A stretch of DNA of 29,201 nucleotides. Origin: Gemmatimonadota bacterium. Its GTDB lineage: Bacteria; Gemmatimonadota; Gemmatimonadetes; Gemmatimonadales; Gemmatimonadaceae. The notes under the pieces were generated by a model. The model was not told the origin of the DNA. It was given only the letters and a program-made list of their open reading frames with translations, and did no database searches. Location of the stretch: positions 1 through 29,201 of the forward strand of contig JAQBPZ010000146.1 in NCBI GenBank assembly GCA_028287225.1. Reading direction: 5' to 3'. The position numbers were made by a program, and so were the translations under genes. Shown here one piece after another: positions 22,794 to 29,201 of the stretch. Each line of letters opens with the position of its first letter. Positions within the stretch are counted from its first letter, which is position 1.

Positions 22794-22940
22794 GTACGCG
22801 AATATCCGCGAATGGGCAGCGAATCGCCGCGATACCGCGCTCATCCTTTGACAGGGTGGCATCGCGGCGATTCGCTGCCCATTCGCAGTGATTCGCGTAC
22901 GCTGACAGCAGCCGTCGCAATGATTTGCGTACTCTGACAG
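22794..22940. repeat. GTACGCGAAT hairpin element with tandem right end
   Basis: 22794-22833 and 22861-22900 are near-perfect inverted repeats of 40 bp (a 26-bp block from GCGAATGGGCAGCGAATC onward is exact). A 27-bp spacer separates them. The right end is then repeated once with a 32-bp period (TGATTCGCGTAC near 22889, TGATTTGCGTAC near 22921, each followed by CTGACAGCAGCC). Same architecture as 13541-13745. It sits 12 bp after the stop of the gene at 22140. Confidence 0.88.
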
Positions 22941-23019
22941 CAGCCGGCCCGGGTGCGGAACGTCGTTTGCAAACCGGTGCAGCTCGCAGTGCATCCCGAG
23001 CGACCCGGAGCGAGACCTC

Positions 23020-24174
23020 ATGCCGACATCCACATCGCAGCGCGACGATCGCGTGATCGCCGAGCTGAACGACCTCCTGCAGCTCGACCACGACGCCGTG
23101 CAGGCCTACACCATCGCGATCGACCTGGTGCGCGACGCGCGCTACCGCGAGCAGCTCGTGGAGTACCGGGCCGATCACAAGCGGCACATCGAGGAGCTCG
23201 CCGCGCTCGTGCGCGCGCGAGGCGGGCTGCCGCTGGAGCTGCCGCATCCCACGGCGCCGCTCAAGCTGGCGGTGCAGGCGCTGGGCGCCGCGCCGGGCGA
23301 CGCGACCCTGCTGCTCGCCTTCAAGGCGGTGGAAGGCCAGGCGCGCGACAAGTATCGCCGTGCGGCGAGCTCGGCGCTTCCGGATGACGCGGTCGACGTG
23401 GTGCGCCGTGGCGCCGCCGACGAGGAGCGGCACTACGCGTGGGTGGAGAAGACGCTGCGCGAGCGCGGCATCGGGGCGGGCACGCTGCCGCACGGCGTCG
23501 CCAGCGCGGTGGAGGGGCTGCACAAGCTGCTCGCCGATCCCATCGAGGGGCTGGAGCGGCAGATCATGCAGGCGGTTGGCAATCTCATGGGCACTACGAA
23601 GGAGCGCACCGGCGGCGCGGCACCCTCGCCGCTCGACGTCGCGACTGGAGCGCCTGGAGCGGCTGGAGCGGCTGGAGCGGCTGGAGCGGCGGGCGCGGCG
23701 GGCGCGGCGGGCGCGGCTGGAGCAGCGACGAACGCGACCCCTGCACCGGCGGCGTCGAGCGGCACCGGCGAGGCGCAGGGCGAACGGGTGAACGACGCCC
23801 TGCGCTTCGCGGCGGCGCTGCATGTGCTGGAGGAGACCGGCGACGTGGAGCGCATGGTGATGCTGTTCGACGAGCGTGCGGAGGTGCGCGGGCCCACCGA
23901 CACGATGCCCCATCGCGGACAGGACGGCGCACGCCGGTTCTGGCGCATGTACCGCGATTCGTTCGACGAGATCCACTCCGAGTTCGACAAGATCGTCGAG
24001 GGCCGGGATGGCACCGTGATGCTCGAGTGGACGAGCCGCGGGGTGACGGCCACGGGCGCGCCCGTGACGTACAGTGGCGTGAGCGTGGCCGAGATCCCCG
24101 ACGGACGCGTCACCCGCTTCCGCACCTATTTCGACACGCGCGACCTGGAGATCGGGACCGCCGATCTGCATTGA
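23020..24174 (+). CDS. ferritin-like (DUF2383) protein fused to a SnoaL/NTF2-like domain
   Basis: 384 aa. Domain 1 (about 8-150) is a helical bundle of the PA2169/DUF2383 type (L-N-D-L-L-Q-L-D-H-D-A-V-Q-A-Y, D-H-K-R-H-I-E-E-L, A-A-D-E-E-R-H-Y-A-W-V-E), with Asp/His/Glu residues that could form a di-iron or other metal site as in ferritin-like proteins. Residues 210-236 are nine collagen-like G-A-A triplets. Domain 2 (about 257-380) is an NTF2/SnoaL fold (L-H-V-L-E-E-T-G-D-V-E-R-M, F-W-R-M-Y-R-D-S-F, ending G-R-V-T-R-F-R-T-Y-F-D). No signal peptide. This combination is unusual; it suggests a metal-binding sensor or chaperone joined to a ligand-binding pocket. Function unknown. Confidence 0.82.
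   Translation: MPTSTSQRDDRVIAELNDLLQLDHDAVQAYTIAIDLVRDARYREQLVEYRADHKRHIEELAALVRARGGLPLELPHPTAPLKLAVQALGAAPGDATLLLAFKAVEGQARDKYRRAASSALPDDAVDVVRRGAADEERHYAWVEKTLRERGIGAGTLPHGVASAVEGLHKLLADPIEGLERQIMQAVGNLMGTTKERTGGAAPSPLDVATGAPGAAGAAGAAGAAGAAGAAGAAGAATNATPAPAASSGTGEAQGERVNDALRFAAALHVLEETGDVERMVMLFDERAEVRGPTDTMPHRGQDGARRFWRMYRDSFDEIHSEFDKIVEGRDGTVMLEWTSRGVTATGAPVTYSGVSVAEIPDGRVTRFRTYFDTRDLEIGTADLH
23647..23727 (+). repeat. 9-bp minisatellite encoding Gly-Ala-Ala triplets
   Basis: Nine tandem 9-bp units, mostly GGAGCGGCT and GGCGCGGCG, in frame in the linker of the ferritin-like/SnoaL gene. Adjacent units are nearly identical in DNA, not only in protein, which suggests recent slippage expansion. 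Unit-number changes would keep the frame. Confidence 0.9.
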
Positions 24175-24197
24175 GCCGTCGGTGGTGAGGGTTTTCC

Positions 24198-24436
24198 AGT
24201 CAACTGCCTCAACGCGGAGGTCGCAGAGGGGGAACGGCGAGGTCGCAGAGGAACTGCCGCTCAAACATTCCCCTCTGTGTCCTCCGGGTCCTCTGTGGTT
24301 AAACGCCTTTTCGACAGCGTTTAACCACAGAGGACACAGAGGGCACGGAGGACTGACTCAGGAAGGCGCCCTCGCCGTTCCCCGAGTTTACCCCGCACGT
24401 AGTGTCGGGGCGCCCTCTGCGTTGAAGCAGTTGACA
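24198..24436. repeat. 9-bp-periodic inverted element, copy 1
   Basis: Outer ends GTCAACTGC-CTCAACGC (24199-) and GCGTTGAAGCAGTTGAC (to 24434) are inverse copies, as are GGGAACGGCGAGG and CCTCGCCGTTCCC. Inside, 24272-24306 (CCTCTGTGTCCTCC...GGTTAAACGC) pairs with 24318-24352, whose strand reads CCACAGAGG-ACACAGAGG-GCACGGAGG with 9-bp periodicity, around a loop CTTTTCGACAG. The loop region matches that of the 27333-27595 copy in opposite orientation. Together with its flanks it fills the 363-bp gap before the DUF305 gene. Confidence 0.88.
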
Positions 24437-24458
24437 GCGCCTTCCAGAGGCGTCCCCC

Positions 24459-24486
24459 TTACCACGCGCACCACGCCGGGTAATAT
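24459..24486 (+). promoter_or_regulatory. candidate promoter of the DUF305 gene
   Basis: TTACCA (24459-24464) and TAATAT (24481-24486) are separated by 16 bp, a loose match to sigma-70 hexamers with a reasonable spacer, ending 51 bp before the DUF305 start. The A+T-rich TAATAT stands out in this GC-rich gap. Visual judgement only. Confidence 0.3.
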
Positions 24487-24537
24487 GCAGATTCGGGAGG
24501 CGTCGCCTCCATCGATCCGATCGCCAGATGGTGCGCC

Positions 24538-25233
24538 ATGATCCACCGACAAGCTCGCCACGCCGTCGCGCTCGTTGCCCTGACGGCCTGCGCGGGGTCG
24601 ACGACCCCCGGCAGCGTCTCCACGACGCCGGCCCCCCAGGCACCGGCACCCGTCGTCATGCCGTCCGCAGAGCAGGGACAGGCCGCCGCCATTGCCCGCG
24701 CGCGCGCCGACAGCCTCCGCTATCCCTTCACGGCGGCCGACATCCACTTCATGTCCGCCATGATCGGCCACCACGCGCAGGCCATCGTGATGTCGCGCAT
24801 GGCGCCCACGCATGGCGCCAGCCCAGCCGTGCGCCGCCTGGCCGAGCGCATCATCAACGCGCAGCAGGACGAGATCGCGACCATGCAGCGCTGGCTCGCG
24901 GACCGGCGCCTGCCCGTGCCCGAGGCCCGGCCCGGCCCCATGAAGATGACGATGGACGGGATGGAGCACGAGATGATGATGCCCGGCATGCTCACCGACG
25001 CGCAGATGGCCGAGCTGGAGCGCGCCCGCGGCCCCGAGTTCGACCGCCTCTTCCTCGTGGACATGATCCAGCACCATCGCGGCGCCACCTCCATGGTGCG
25101 CGACCTGTTCGCGACGCCCGGCGCCGCGCAGGACGAGACCGTCTTCAAGTTCGCCAACGACGTGAACGTCGACCAGACCACCGAGATCGCGCGCATGCAG
25201 CGCCTCCTTGCCGACGTGATGACCGCGCCGTGA
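24538..25233 (+). CDS. DUF305-domain lipoprotein
   Basis: 231 aa. Lipoprotein signal with lipobox VALTA-Cys18, then a Thr/Pro-rich tether. DUF305 is a ferritin-like four-helix fold with paired histidines: His78-His79 in MSAMIGHHAQAIVMSRM and His179-His180 in VDMIQHHRGATSMV. Helical partners are E-R-I-I-N-A-Q-Q-D-E-I-A-T-M and Q-T-T-E-I-A-R-M. A Met/His-rich loop lies at about 135-151 (MKMTMDGMEHEMMMPGM), a plausible Cu(I)-binding surface. DUF305 proteins are exported and often linked to metal handling; the ligand is not proven. The next gene, the LVIVD-repeat lipoprotein, begins 60 bp later on the same strand, and this pair recurs in other bacteria to my knowledge. Confidence 0.9.
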   Translation: MIHRQARHAVALVALTACAGSTTPGSVSTTPAPQAPAPVVMPSAEQGQAAAIARARADSLRYPFTAADIHFMSAMIGHHAQAIVMSRMAPTHGASPAVRRLAERIINAQQDEIATMQRWLADRRLPVPEARPGPMKMTMDGMEHEMMMPGMLTDAQMAELERARGPEFDRLFLVDMIQHHRGATSMVRDLFATPGAAQDETVFKFANDVNVDQTTEIARMQRLLADVMTAP

Positions 25234-25293
25234 TCCCGCCGCACGCGTAGCAAGCAGTACCGCCCCACCCACTCCGCACCAGCAGAGGTTCTC

Positions 25294-27324
25294 ATGATGT
25301 CAGCAGGGTTCCAGTCCTCACCGGCGGCCGCGCGATCGCGCGTCGCGCCATTCCTCAGCCTTTCGCTCGCAGTCGGCGCCGCCTCGATGCTCGCGTGCGC
25401 TCCGGCAACGACGACCTCCGGCATGGGCAGCATGTCCGGCTCGTCCTCGAGCATGTCGACGACGCCCCCGTCGCCCGATCCGCGCGTCGGACTGCGCGCC
25501 GGCCTCATGGACGCCGGCGAGGCGTCGTGGAACATGCGCGTGCTGTCGAAGACGCCGCCGTCGGAGAAGTTCGTGGGCATCACCAACTCCGACCTCGCCT
25601 TCACCGGCAACTACGCCATCCAGGGCAACTACAACGGCTACCAGGTGTGGGACATCAGCAACCCCACCCGCCCCACGCTGCGCACCGCCTACGTCTGCCC
25701 CGCCTCGCAGAGCGACGTCAGCGTCTACCGCAACCTGCTGTTCGTCTCCGGCGAGGGGCTCACCGGCCGCCTCGACTGCGGCACCCAGGGCGTCACCGCC
25801 CCCGTGAGCCGCGAGCGTCTCCGCGGCCTGCGCATCTTCGACATCAGCGACATCGCCAACCCGCGCAACGTCGGCAACGTGCAGACCTGCCGCGGCTCGC
25901 ATACGCACACCCTGCTCGTGGATCCGAAGGACGCCGACAACGTCTACGTCTACATCTCCGGCTCCTCGAACGTCCGCTCGGCGGAGGAGTTGCCGGGCTG
26001 CGTGAGCGCGACGCCGGACAAGGATCCCAACTCCGCGCTCTTCCGCATCGAGGTCATCAAGGTGCCGCTCGCGCACCCCGAGCAGGCGGCCATCGTCAGC
26101 TCGCCGCGCATCTTCAACGACCTCACCGCGCCGGCCCGCCATGGCGAGGCGCCGGAGGACATCGCCGCCAGCCGGCAGCGGCTCGACGCGGCGAAGGCCC
26201 ATGGTGAGTTCACCGGCGTCTTCTTCGGCGCCGAGCGCGTCCTCCCCAGCGGCATGATCCGCCCCCTGCTCGACAGCATCGTCCGCGCGCGCGGCGGCTC
26301 CGGCGCGGCGGCTGCCACCGCGGAAGACAGCGCGACGCTGCGGCGCGCCCTGCCCGCCATGCTGGCAGGGATGTTCCCGCCGGACGATAGCCACCACGGC
26401 CCCACGCAGTGCCACGACATCACCGTGTATCCGGCCATCGGCCTGGCGGGCGGCGCCTGCGAGGGCTACGGCATGCTGCTCGACATCCGCGATCCCGCGC
26501 ACCCCACGCGCATCAGCGCCGTCGCCGACTCCAACTTCTCCTACTGGCACTCGGCCACGTTCAACAACGACGGCACCAAGGTGCTGTTCAGCGACGAGTG
26601 GGGCGGCGGCGGGCAGCCGAAGTGCCGCGCCACCGACCGGAAGGAGTGGGGCGCCGACGCGATCTTCACGATCGTGAACGGACAGATGCAGTTCCAGAGC
26701 TATTACAAGCTTCCGGCGGCGCAGACGCAGTACGAGAACTGCGTGGCGCACAACGGCTCGCTCGTCCCGATCCCCGGCCGCGACGTGATGATCCAGTCGT
26801 GGTACCAGGGCGGCGTCTCCCTGTTCGACTGGACCGACGCCCGCAACCCGAAGGAGATCGCCTTCTTCGACCGCGGCCCCGTGGATTCCACGCGCATGGG
26901 CAGCGGCGGCACCTGGTCGGTCTACTGGTACAACGGCGTGCTGGTGAGCAGCGAGATCGCGCGCGGTCTCGACATCTTCGAGCTCACGCCGAGCGCCTTC
27001 ATCTCGCAGAACGAGCTCGATGCCGCGAAGTCGGTGCACTTCGACTACCTCAACGCGCAGGGCCAGCCGAAGCTCACCTGGCCGCCGACCTTCGCGCTCG
27101 CGCGGGCGTACGTCGATCAGCTCGAGCGGTCGCGCGGCCTGTCGTCGTCGCGCCTCGCGTCGGTCCGCGACGCCCTCGCGAACGCCGAGCGCGCCTCGGG
27201 CGGCGCGCGGCAGGGTGCGCTCGCCCTGCTGGCCACGCAGCTGTCCGCCGAGGCGGGCAGCTCGAGCGACGGCGGCAAGGTGACCATGCTCGCCGGCGCG
27301 GTGCGTCAGCTCGCCGGCATTTGA
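25294..27324 (+). CDS. LVIVD-repeat beta-propeller lipoprotein
   Basis: 676 aa from the ATG at 25294, which has AGAGG 5 nt upstream. The signal peptide ends SMLA-Cys35, followed by a Ser/Met/Gly linker. Residues about 90-570 hold repeats of the form V-x-D-I-S-x-P-x-x-P with W- and N-rich strands (Y-Q-V-W-D-I-S-N-P-T-R-P, L-R-I-F-D-I-S-D-I-A-N-P, L-L-D-I-R-D-P-A-H-P, L-F-D-W-T-D-A-R-N-P), typical of LVIVD-type propellers. Several His/Cys/Asp clusters (S-H-T-H-T, D-D-S-H-H-G, Q-C-H-D-I) could bind metal. A helical C-terminus (about 590-676) resembles a FIVAR-like bundle. Probably surface-exposed, working with the DUF305 lipoprotein; function unknown. Confidence 0.85.
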   Translation: MMSAGFQSSPAAARSRVAPFLSLSLAVGAASMLACAPATTTSGMGSMSGSSSSMSTTPPSPDPRVGLRAGLMDAGEASWNMRVLSKTPPSEKFVGITNSDLAFTGNYAIQGNYNGYQVWDISNPTRPTLRTAYVCPASQSDVSVYRNLLFVSGEGLTGRLDCGTQGVTAPVSRERLRGLRIFDISDIANPRNVGNVQTCRGSHTHTLLVDPKDADNVYVYISGSSNVRSAEELPGCVSATPDKDPNSALFRIEVIKVPLAHPEQAAIVSSPRIFNDLTAPARHGEAPEDIAASRQRLDAAKAHGEFTGVFFGAERVLPSGMIRPLLDSIVRARGGSGAAAATAEDSATLRRALPAMLAGMFPPDDSHHGPTQCHDITVYPAIGLAGGACEGYGMLLDIRDPAHPTRISAVADSNFSYWHSATFNNDGTKVLFSDEWGGGGQPKCRATDRKEWGADAIFTIVNGQMQFQSYYKLPAAQTQYENCVAHNGSLVPIPGRDVMIQSWYQGGVSLFDWTDARNPKEIAFFDRGPVDSTRMGSGGTWSVYWYNGVLVSSEIARGLDIFELTPSAFISQNELDAAKSVHFDYLNAQGQPKLTWPPTFALARAYVDQLERSRGLSSSRLASVRDALANAERASGGARQGALALLATQLSAEAGSSSDGGKVTMLAGAVRQLAGI

Positions 27325-27332
27325 CCAGGCAA

Positions 27333-27595
27333 GGTCAACGGCTTCAACGCAGAGGGCGCAAGTAACAAGGTCAAGGGCTTCAACACAGAGGGCGCGAGGG
27401 AACAGCGAGGACGCGGAGGACTGCCGCTCCGGCGTTCCCCTCGTGCCCTCTGTGTCCTCTGTGGTCAAACGCTGTTGAAAGGGCGTTCTACCACGGAGGG
27501 CGCAGAGGACACAGAGAGGAGCCTGGAGGACTAGGGGTGTGTCTTCCTCTGCGTCCTCGCCGTTCCCTCTGCGTCCTCTGCGTTGAAGTAGTTGC
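27333..27595. repeat. 9-bp-periodic inverted element, copy 2
   Basis: Ends GGTCAACGGCTTCAACGCAG (27333-) and CTGCGTTGAAGTAGTTGCAG (to 27595) are inverse-like. Inside, CCCTCTGTGTCCTCTGTGGT (near 27447-27465) pairs with ACCACGGAGGGCGCAGAGGA (27490-27509), around a loop CAAACGCTGTTGAAAGGGCG that is the reverse complement (with changes) of the loop at 24300-24320. Units CGCAGAGGA/CACAGAGAGG show 9-bp periodicity. An internal partial duplication of the left end is present (27340-27355 and 27371-27386, CTTCAAC-x-CAGAGGGCGC). It lies between two convergent genes. Confidence 0.88.
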
Positions 27596-27610
27596 AGGAG
27601 GTCGATCGAC

Positions 27611-27647
27611 GACGGGCCGGCATCTCGCACCGAGATGCCGGCCCGTC
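27611..27647. terminator. strong 17-bp hairpin between convergent genes
   Basis: A perfect 17-bp stem (GACGGGCCGGCATCTCG with its complement) and a 3-nt loop lie between the LVIVD gene (stop 27324) and the TPR gene (minus strand, stop 27692). It probably ends transcription of both, although no T-run follows on either side. It is distinct from the repeat element just before it. Confidence 0.75.
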
Positions 27648-27691
27648 GCTCATCACAGCCCAGCAACTGCATTCAGACGCAGTTGATGGAG

Positions 27692-28519
27692 CTAGCGCCG
27701 ATCGAGCCGCGCCAGCTCCGCTTCCGACGCGATGAAGCCGAAGGCCGGCCAGCCGCCGCTCGCGACGGAGCGCAGGAACTGCGCGCGCGCGCGGCTCGTG
27801 TCGCCATGCACCAGGTACCAGTTGCCCAGCCCGAAGGCGAGCGTCGCGACGTCCACGTCCCCGGTGTCCGACGGCGCAATCAAAGCCCCGGGCGCCAGCT
27901 CGCCGCGATACATGCGCAGCCGCTTCGCGTACGCGGCCGTCGTCGCCAGGCTGTCCGGGCGGCGCGCGAGCATCGCCTCCGCCTCGGCGCCTCGGCCGGC
28001 ACGCTGGAGCGACATCCATAGCCAGTCCGTGGACCCCGCCAGCTCGCCGGCATCGGGCGCCCGCGGCTGCGCGCGTGCGAAGGCATCGGCCGCCGCATTG
28101 AAGTCGCCGCGGATGAAGCGCAGCACGCCGAGGTGGTAGAGGATGCCGTAGTTGGTGCTGTCCAGGGCGTAGCCGCGCGTGAGGTCGGCCATCGCACGGT
28201 CGAACTGGCGCACCGAGAGGTTGCGATGCCCGCGCCAGCGGTAGAGCATCGGGTCGTTCGGTGCCACGGCGAGCGCGCGCGTGAACGTCTGCACCGCCTC
28301 CTGCATCTGCCGCGCTCCCGCCTGGGCCACGCCAAGCTCGATGAACCGCTGCACGCGCAGCGGCTCGGCGGCGAGCGCCCGCGCTGCCCGCGCGATCGGT
28401 CCGGTATCGTCCTGCGAGCGATAGGCGACGCCCGCGGGGGAGGTGTACTGCACGGTCTGCGCGCCGGCCGGCAGTGCGACGGCGAGCGCGATGGCCAGCG
28501 AGACGAACGAGCGCGGCAT
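27692..28519 (-). CDS. secreted TPR-repeat protein
   Basis: 275 aa from the ATG at 28519, preceded by GGGAGAG about 6 nt upstream. Residues 1-20 form a Sec signal peptide (MPRSFVSLAIALAVALPAGAQ). Three to four TPR-like helical pairs follow at about 50-160 (for example A-V-Q-T-F-T-R-A-L-A-V-A-P-N-D-P-M-L-Y-R-W, F-D-R-A-M-A-D-L-T-R-G-Y-A-L-D, F-N-A-A-A-D-A-F-A-R-A). Further helical repeats (about 225-255) end the protein. TPR proteins in the periplasm act as adaptors in envelope assembly; no partner is encoded nearby. No lipobox. Monocistronic, converging with the LVIVD gene. Confidence 0.8.
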   Translation of the reverse strand: MPRSFVSLAIALAVALPAGAQTVQYTSPAGVAYRSQDDTGPIARAARALAAEPLRVQRFIELGVAQAGARQMQEAVQTFTRALAVAPNDPMLYRWRGHRNLSVRQFDRAMADLTRGYALDSTNYGILYHLGVLRFIRGDFNAAADAFARAQPRAPDAGELAGSTDWLWMSLQRAGRGAEAEAMLARRPDSLATTAAYAKRLRMYRGELAPGALIAPSDTGDVDVATLAFGLGNWYLVHGDTSRARAQFLRSVASGGWPAFGFIASEAELARLDRR

Positions 28520-28810
28520 GGAGGTCTCTCCCGGGTGAGCGTCATGACAGGGACGCCCGCCGAATCTGCATCTTCGGCGAACGTGCGCCAGTCCTGAAGC
28601 CCTGCTGCCCGGCACCATCGGTCACGTCCATCGACGTAGTGGCGGTCGCCTGATCCTGTTCAACCGCGGATTCCATCGTACCGGCGGCTTGGCCTCGGCG
28701 AGCGGGGCTGGAGGTCAACCGACTGGAACTGCTCACGCATCCAACGGATCCGTCGTACGACGAGTGGCCCTCCAAATGGCCCGCCACGCTCTCGTGCGAC
28801 GCGCGGACAC
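28520..28810. other. gene-free stretch upstream of the TPR gene
   Basis: No ORF here has a convincing protein pattern, signal or ribosome site. The region contains the upstream sequence and probable promoter of the TPR gene. A frame on the plus strand near 28720-28850 reads with some protein-like composition (LEVNRLELLTHP...YDEWPSKW) but lacks a start and could be the remnant of a gene; I do not call it. Confidence 0.4.
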
Positions 28811-29164
28811 CGCTCCTTTACTCGTCGAGATCTTACGAGGGCTAACCCTCGCAACTGATGGAGGGTGCGGGGCTGAGATCTTTGCCCCGCACCCCCCCCA
28901 AACTCACGGTGGCCGGCTCTCCCGCGATCTCGGATGAGGCACGGGAGGTCCGGTGCGGCAAGGATGGAGGGAGCCCCGTTGCGCGACGGCCCTGAGCAGT
29001 CCTCCGCGTCCTCCGCGTCCTCCGCGTCCTCCGCGTCCTCCGTGGTCAAATGCTGTTGCAGTGCTGGCACCGTCCCGACCCCTCGTGCGGGGCGGAGATA
29101 TCCGCCCCGCACCCCTCAAAAGTCGCGAGGGCCGGCCCTCGTACCATCTCGACGAAAAGGAGCG
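28811..29164. repeat. long imperfect inverted repeat at the right edge
   Basis: 28811-28897 and 29085-29164 are inverse copies at roughly 80-85% identity, starting with CGCTCCTTT and TCGTCGAGAT. Each arm contains two smaller palindromes: CGAGGGC...GCCCTCG-like (28836-28851 and 29126-29141) and GGTGCGGGGC/GCCCCGCACC (28864-28893 and 29085-29113). The spacer holds a 9-bp tandem array (29001-29045). GAGGGTGCGGGG is shared with the inner arm of the 7209-7597 element. No gene is seen from here to the window end. Confidence 0.88.
29001..29045. repeat. five tandem 9-bp units (CCTCCGCGT)
   Basis: Four identical CCTCCGCGT units and a fifth variant (CCTCCGTGG), followed by TCAAATGCTGTTG, which matches the loop side of the element at 27333-27595 (GTGGTCAAACGCTGTTG). 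It is thus a truncated or fused copy of the 9-bp-periodic family, expanded by slippage and nested in the spacer of the 28811-29164 inverted repeat. Confidence 0.85.
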
Positions 29165-29201
29165 ATACCCGCTCGTCGCAACAGGGCATGGCGGGCCCAT
29201 T

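Noticed and set aside
21480..23033. 517-codon minus-strand frame extending upstream of the DUF3833 lipoprotein
   Set aside because: Only the part from the ATG at 22013 has a signal peptide and family pattern; the upstream part is antisense to the gene at 22140 and crosses a repeat.
25318..27672. 784-codon open frame on the minus strand opposite the LVIVD gene
   Set aside because: Arg/Ala/Gly/Val-rich translation typical of antisense frames in GC-rich genes; the plus strand has a signal peptide, lipobox and family repeats.
28542..28787. 81-codon minus-strand frame upstream of the TPR gene
   Set aside because: Low-complexity polar translation, no ribosome site or family; could be leader DNA. 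Not called.
28660..29112. 150-codon minus-strand frame with T-E-D-A-E-D-A-E-D repeats
   Set aside because: The acidic repeat is just the 9-bp tandem array read in frame; the frame runs through the spacer and arm of the inverted repeat.

Overview
The window is high-GC throughout, with short intergenic gaps, many small lipoproteins and frequent overlapping starts and stops. Nothing in it is a phylogenetic marker. The gene mix (TonB-family proteins, RsbQ/PAS signalling, a split LigD-type end-joining pair, DinB, DUF305 and LVIVD-repeat lipoproteins) and the style of the proteins suggest a Gemmatimonadota-like, Gram-negative, diderm bacterium. That assignment is inference. I see no rRNA, tRNA, CRISPR array, phage gene or transposase; every gene looks chromosomal.

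Layout. 1-2.9 kb: possible gene fragment, TonB, an orphan MCE lipoprotein, a DUF3618/ElaB-like membrane protein, an outer-membrane barrel. 3.0-5.0 kb: DUF3131 lipoprotein converging on an unknown lipoprotein. 5.1-7.2 kb: an RsbQ-type alpha/beta hydrolase overlapping by TTGA with a PAS-histidine kinase, a two-gene sensor. 7.6-11.5 kb (minus): K+/H+ antiporter, MHS-type MFS transporter, alpha/beta hydrolase. 11.5-13.5 kb (minus): LigD-type polymerase overlapping (GTGA) an ATP-dependent DNA ligase. 13.8-18.7 kb (mostly minus): MscL with a zinc ribbon, lipoproteins, LOG protein, methyltransferase and small proteins. 18.8-22.0 kb (minus): carrier-type lipoprotein, secreted amidohydrolase, small membrane protein, DinB, DUF3833. 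22.1-27.3 kb (plus): unknown protein, ferritin-like/SnoaL fusion, DUF305 lipoprotein, LVIVD-repeat lipoprotein. 27.7-28.5 kb (minus): TPR protein. The last ~680 bp hold no gene I can support.

The most unusual content lies between genes. Nearly every longer gap holds a hairpin-forming repeat, and these fall into several families. (a) Inverted arrays of 7-bp tandem repeats, with a different heptamer at each of three loci (1.7, 9.1-9.4, 20.8-21.0 kb); the last two share an internal core with an identical 16-nt palindrome. (b) A family with 9-bp periodicity, related copies at 24.2 and 27.3 kb and partial ones at 4.4 and 29.0 kb. (c) A GTACGCGAAT/GAATGGG hairpin family at 13.5 and 22.8 kb, with a half copy at 15.0 kb, whose right ends are duplicated in tandem. 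(d) A ~390-bp hairpin with a 58-bp perfect inverted repeat at 7.2-7.6 kb. (e) A ~350-bp inverted repeat at the right edge. (f) A hairpin with a 38-bp direct duplication at 15.2-15.4 kb. Heptamer arrays supply the stop codons of the MFS and DinB genes, so the elements reach into genes. This repeat system is the best candidate here for something undescribed; the RsbQ-PAS kinase pair is the clearest functional system.
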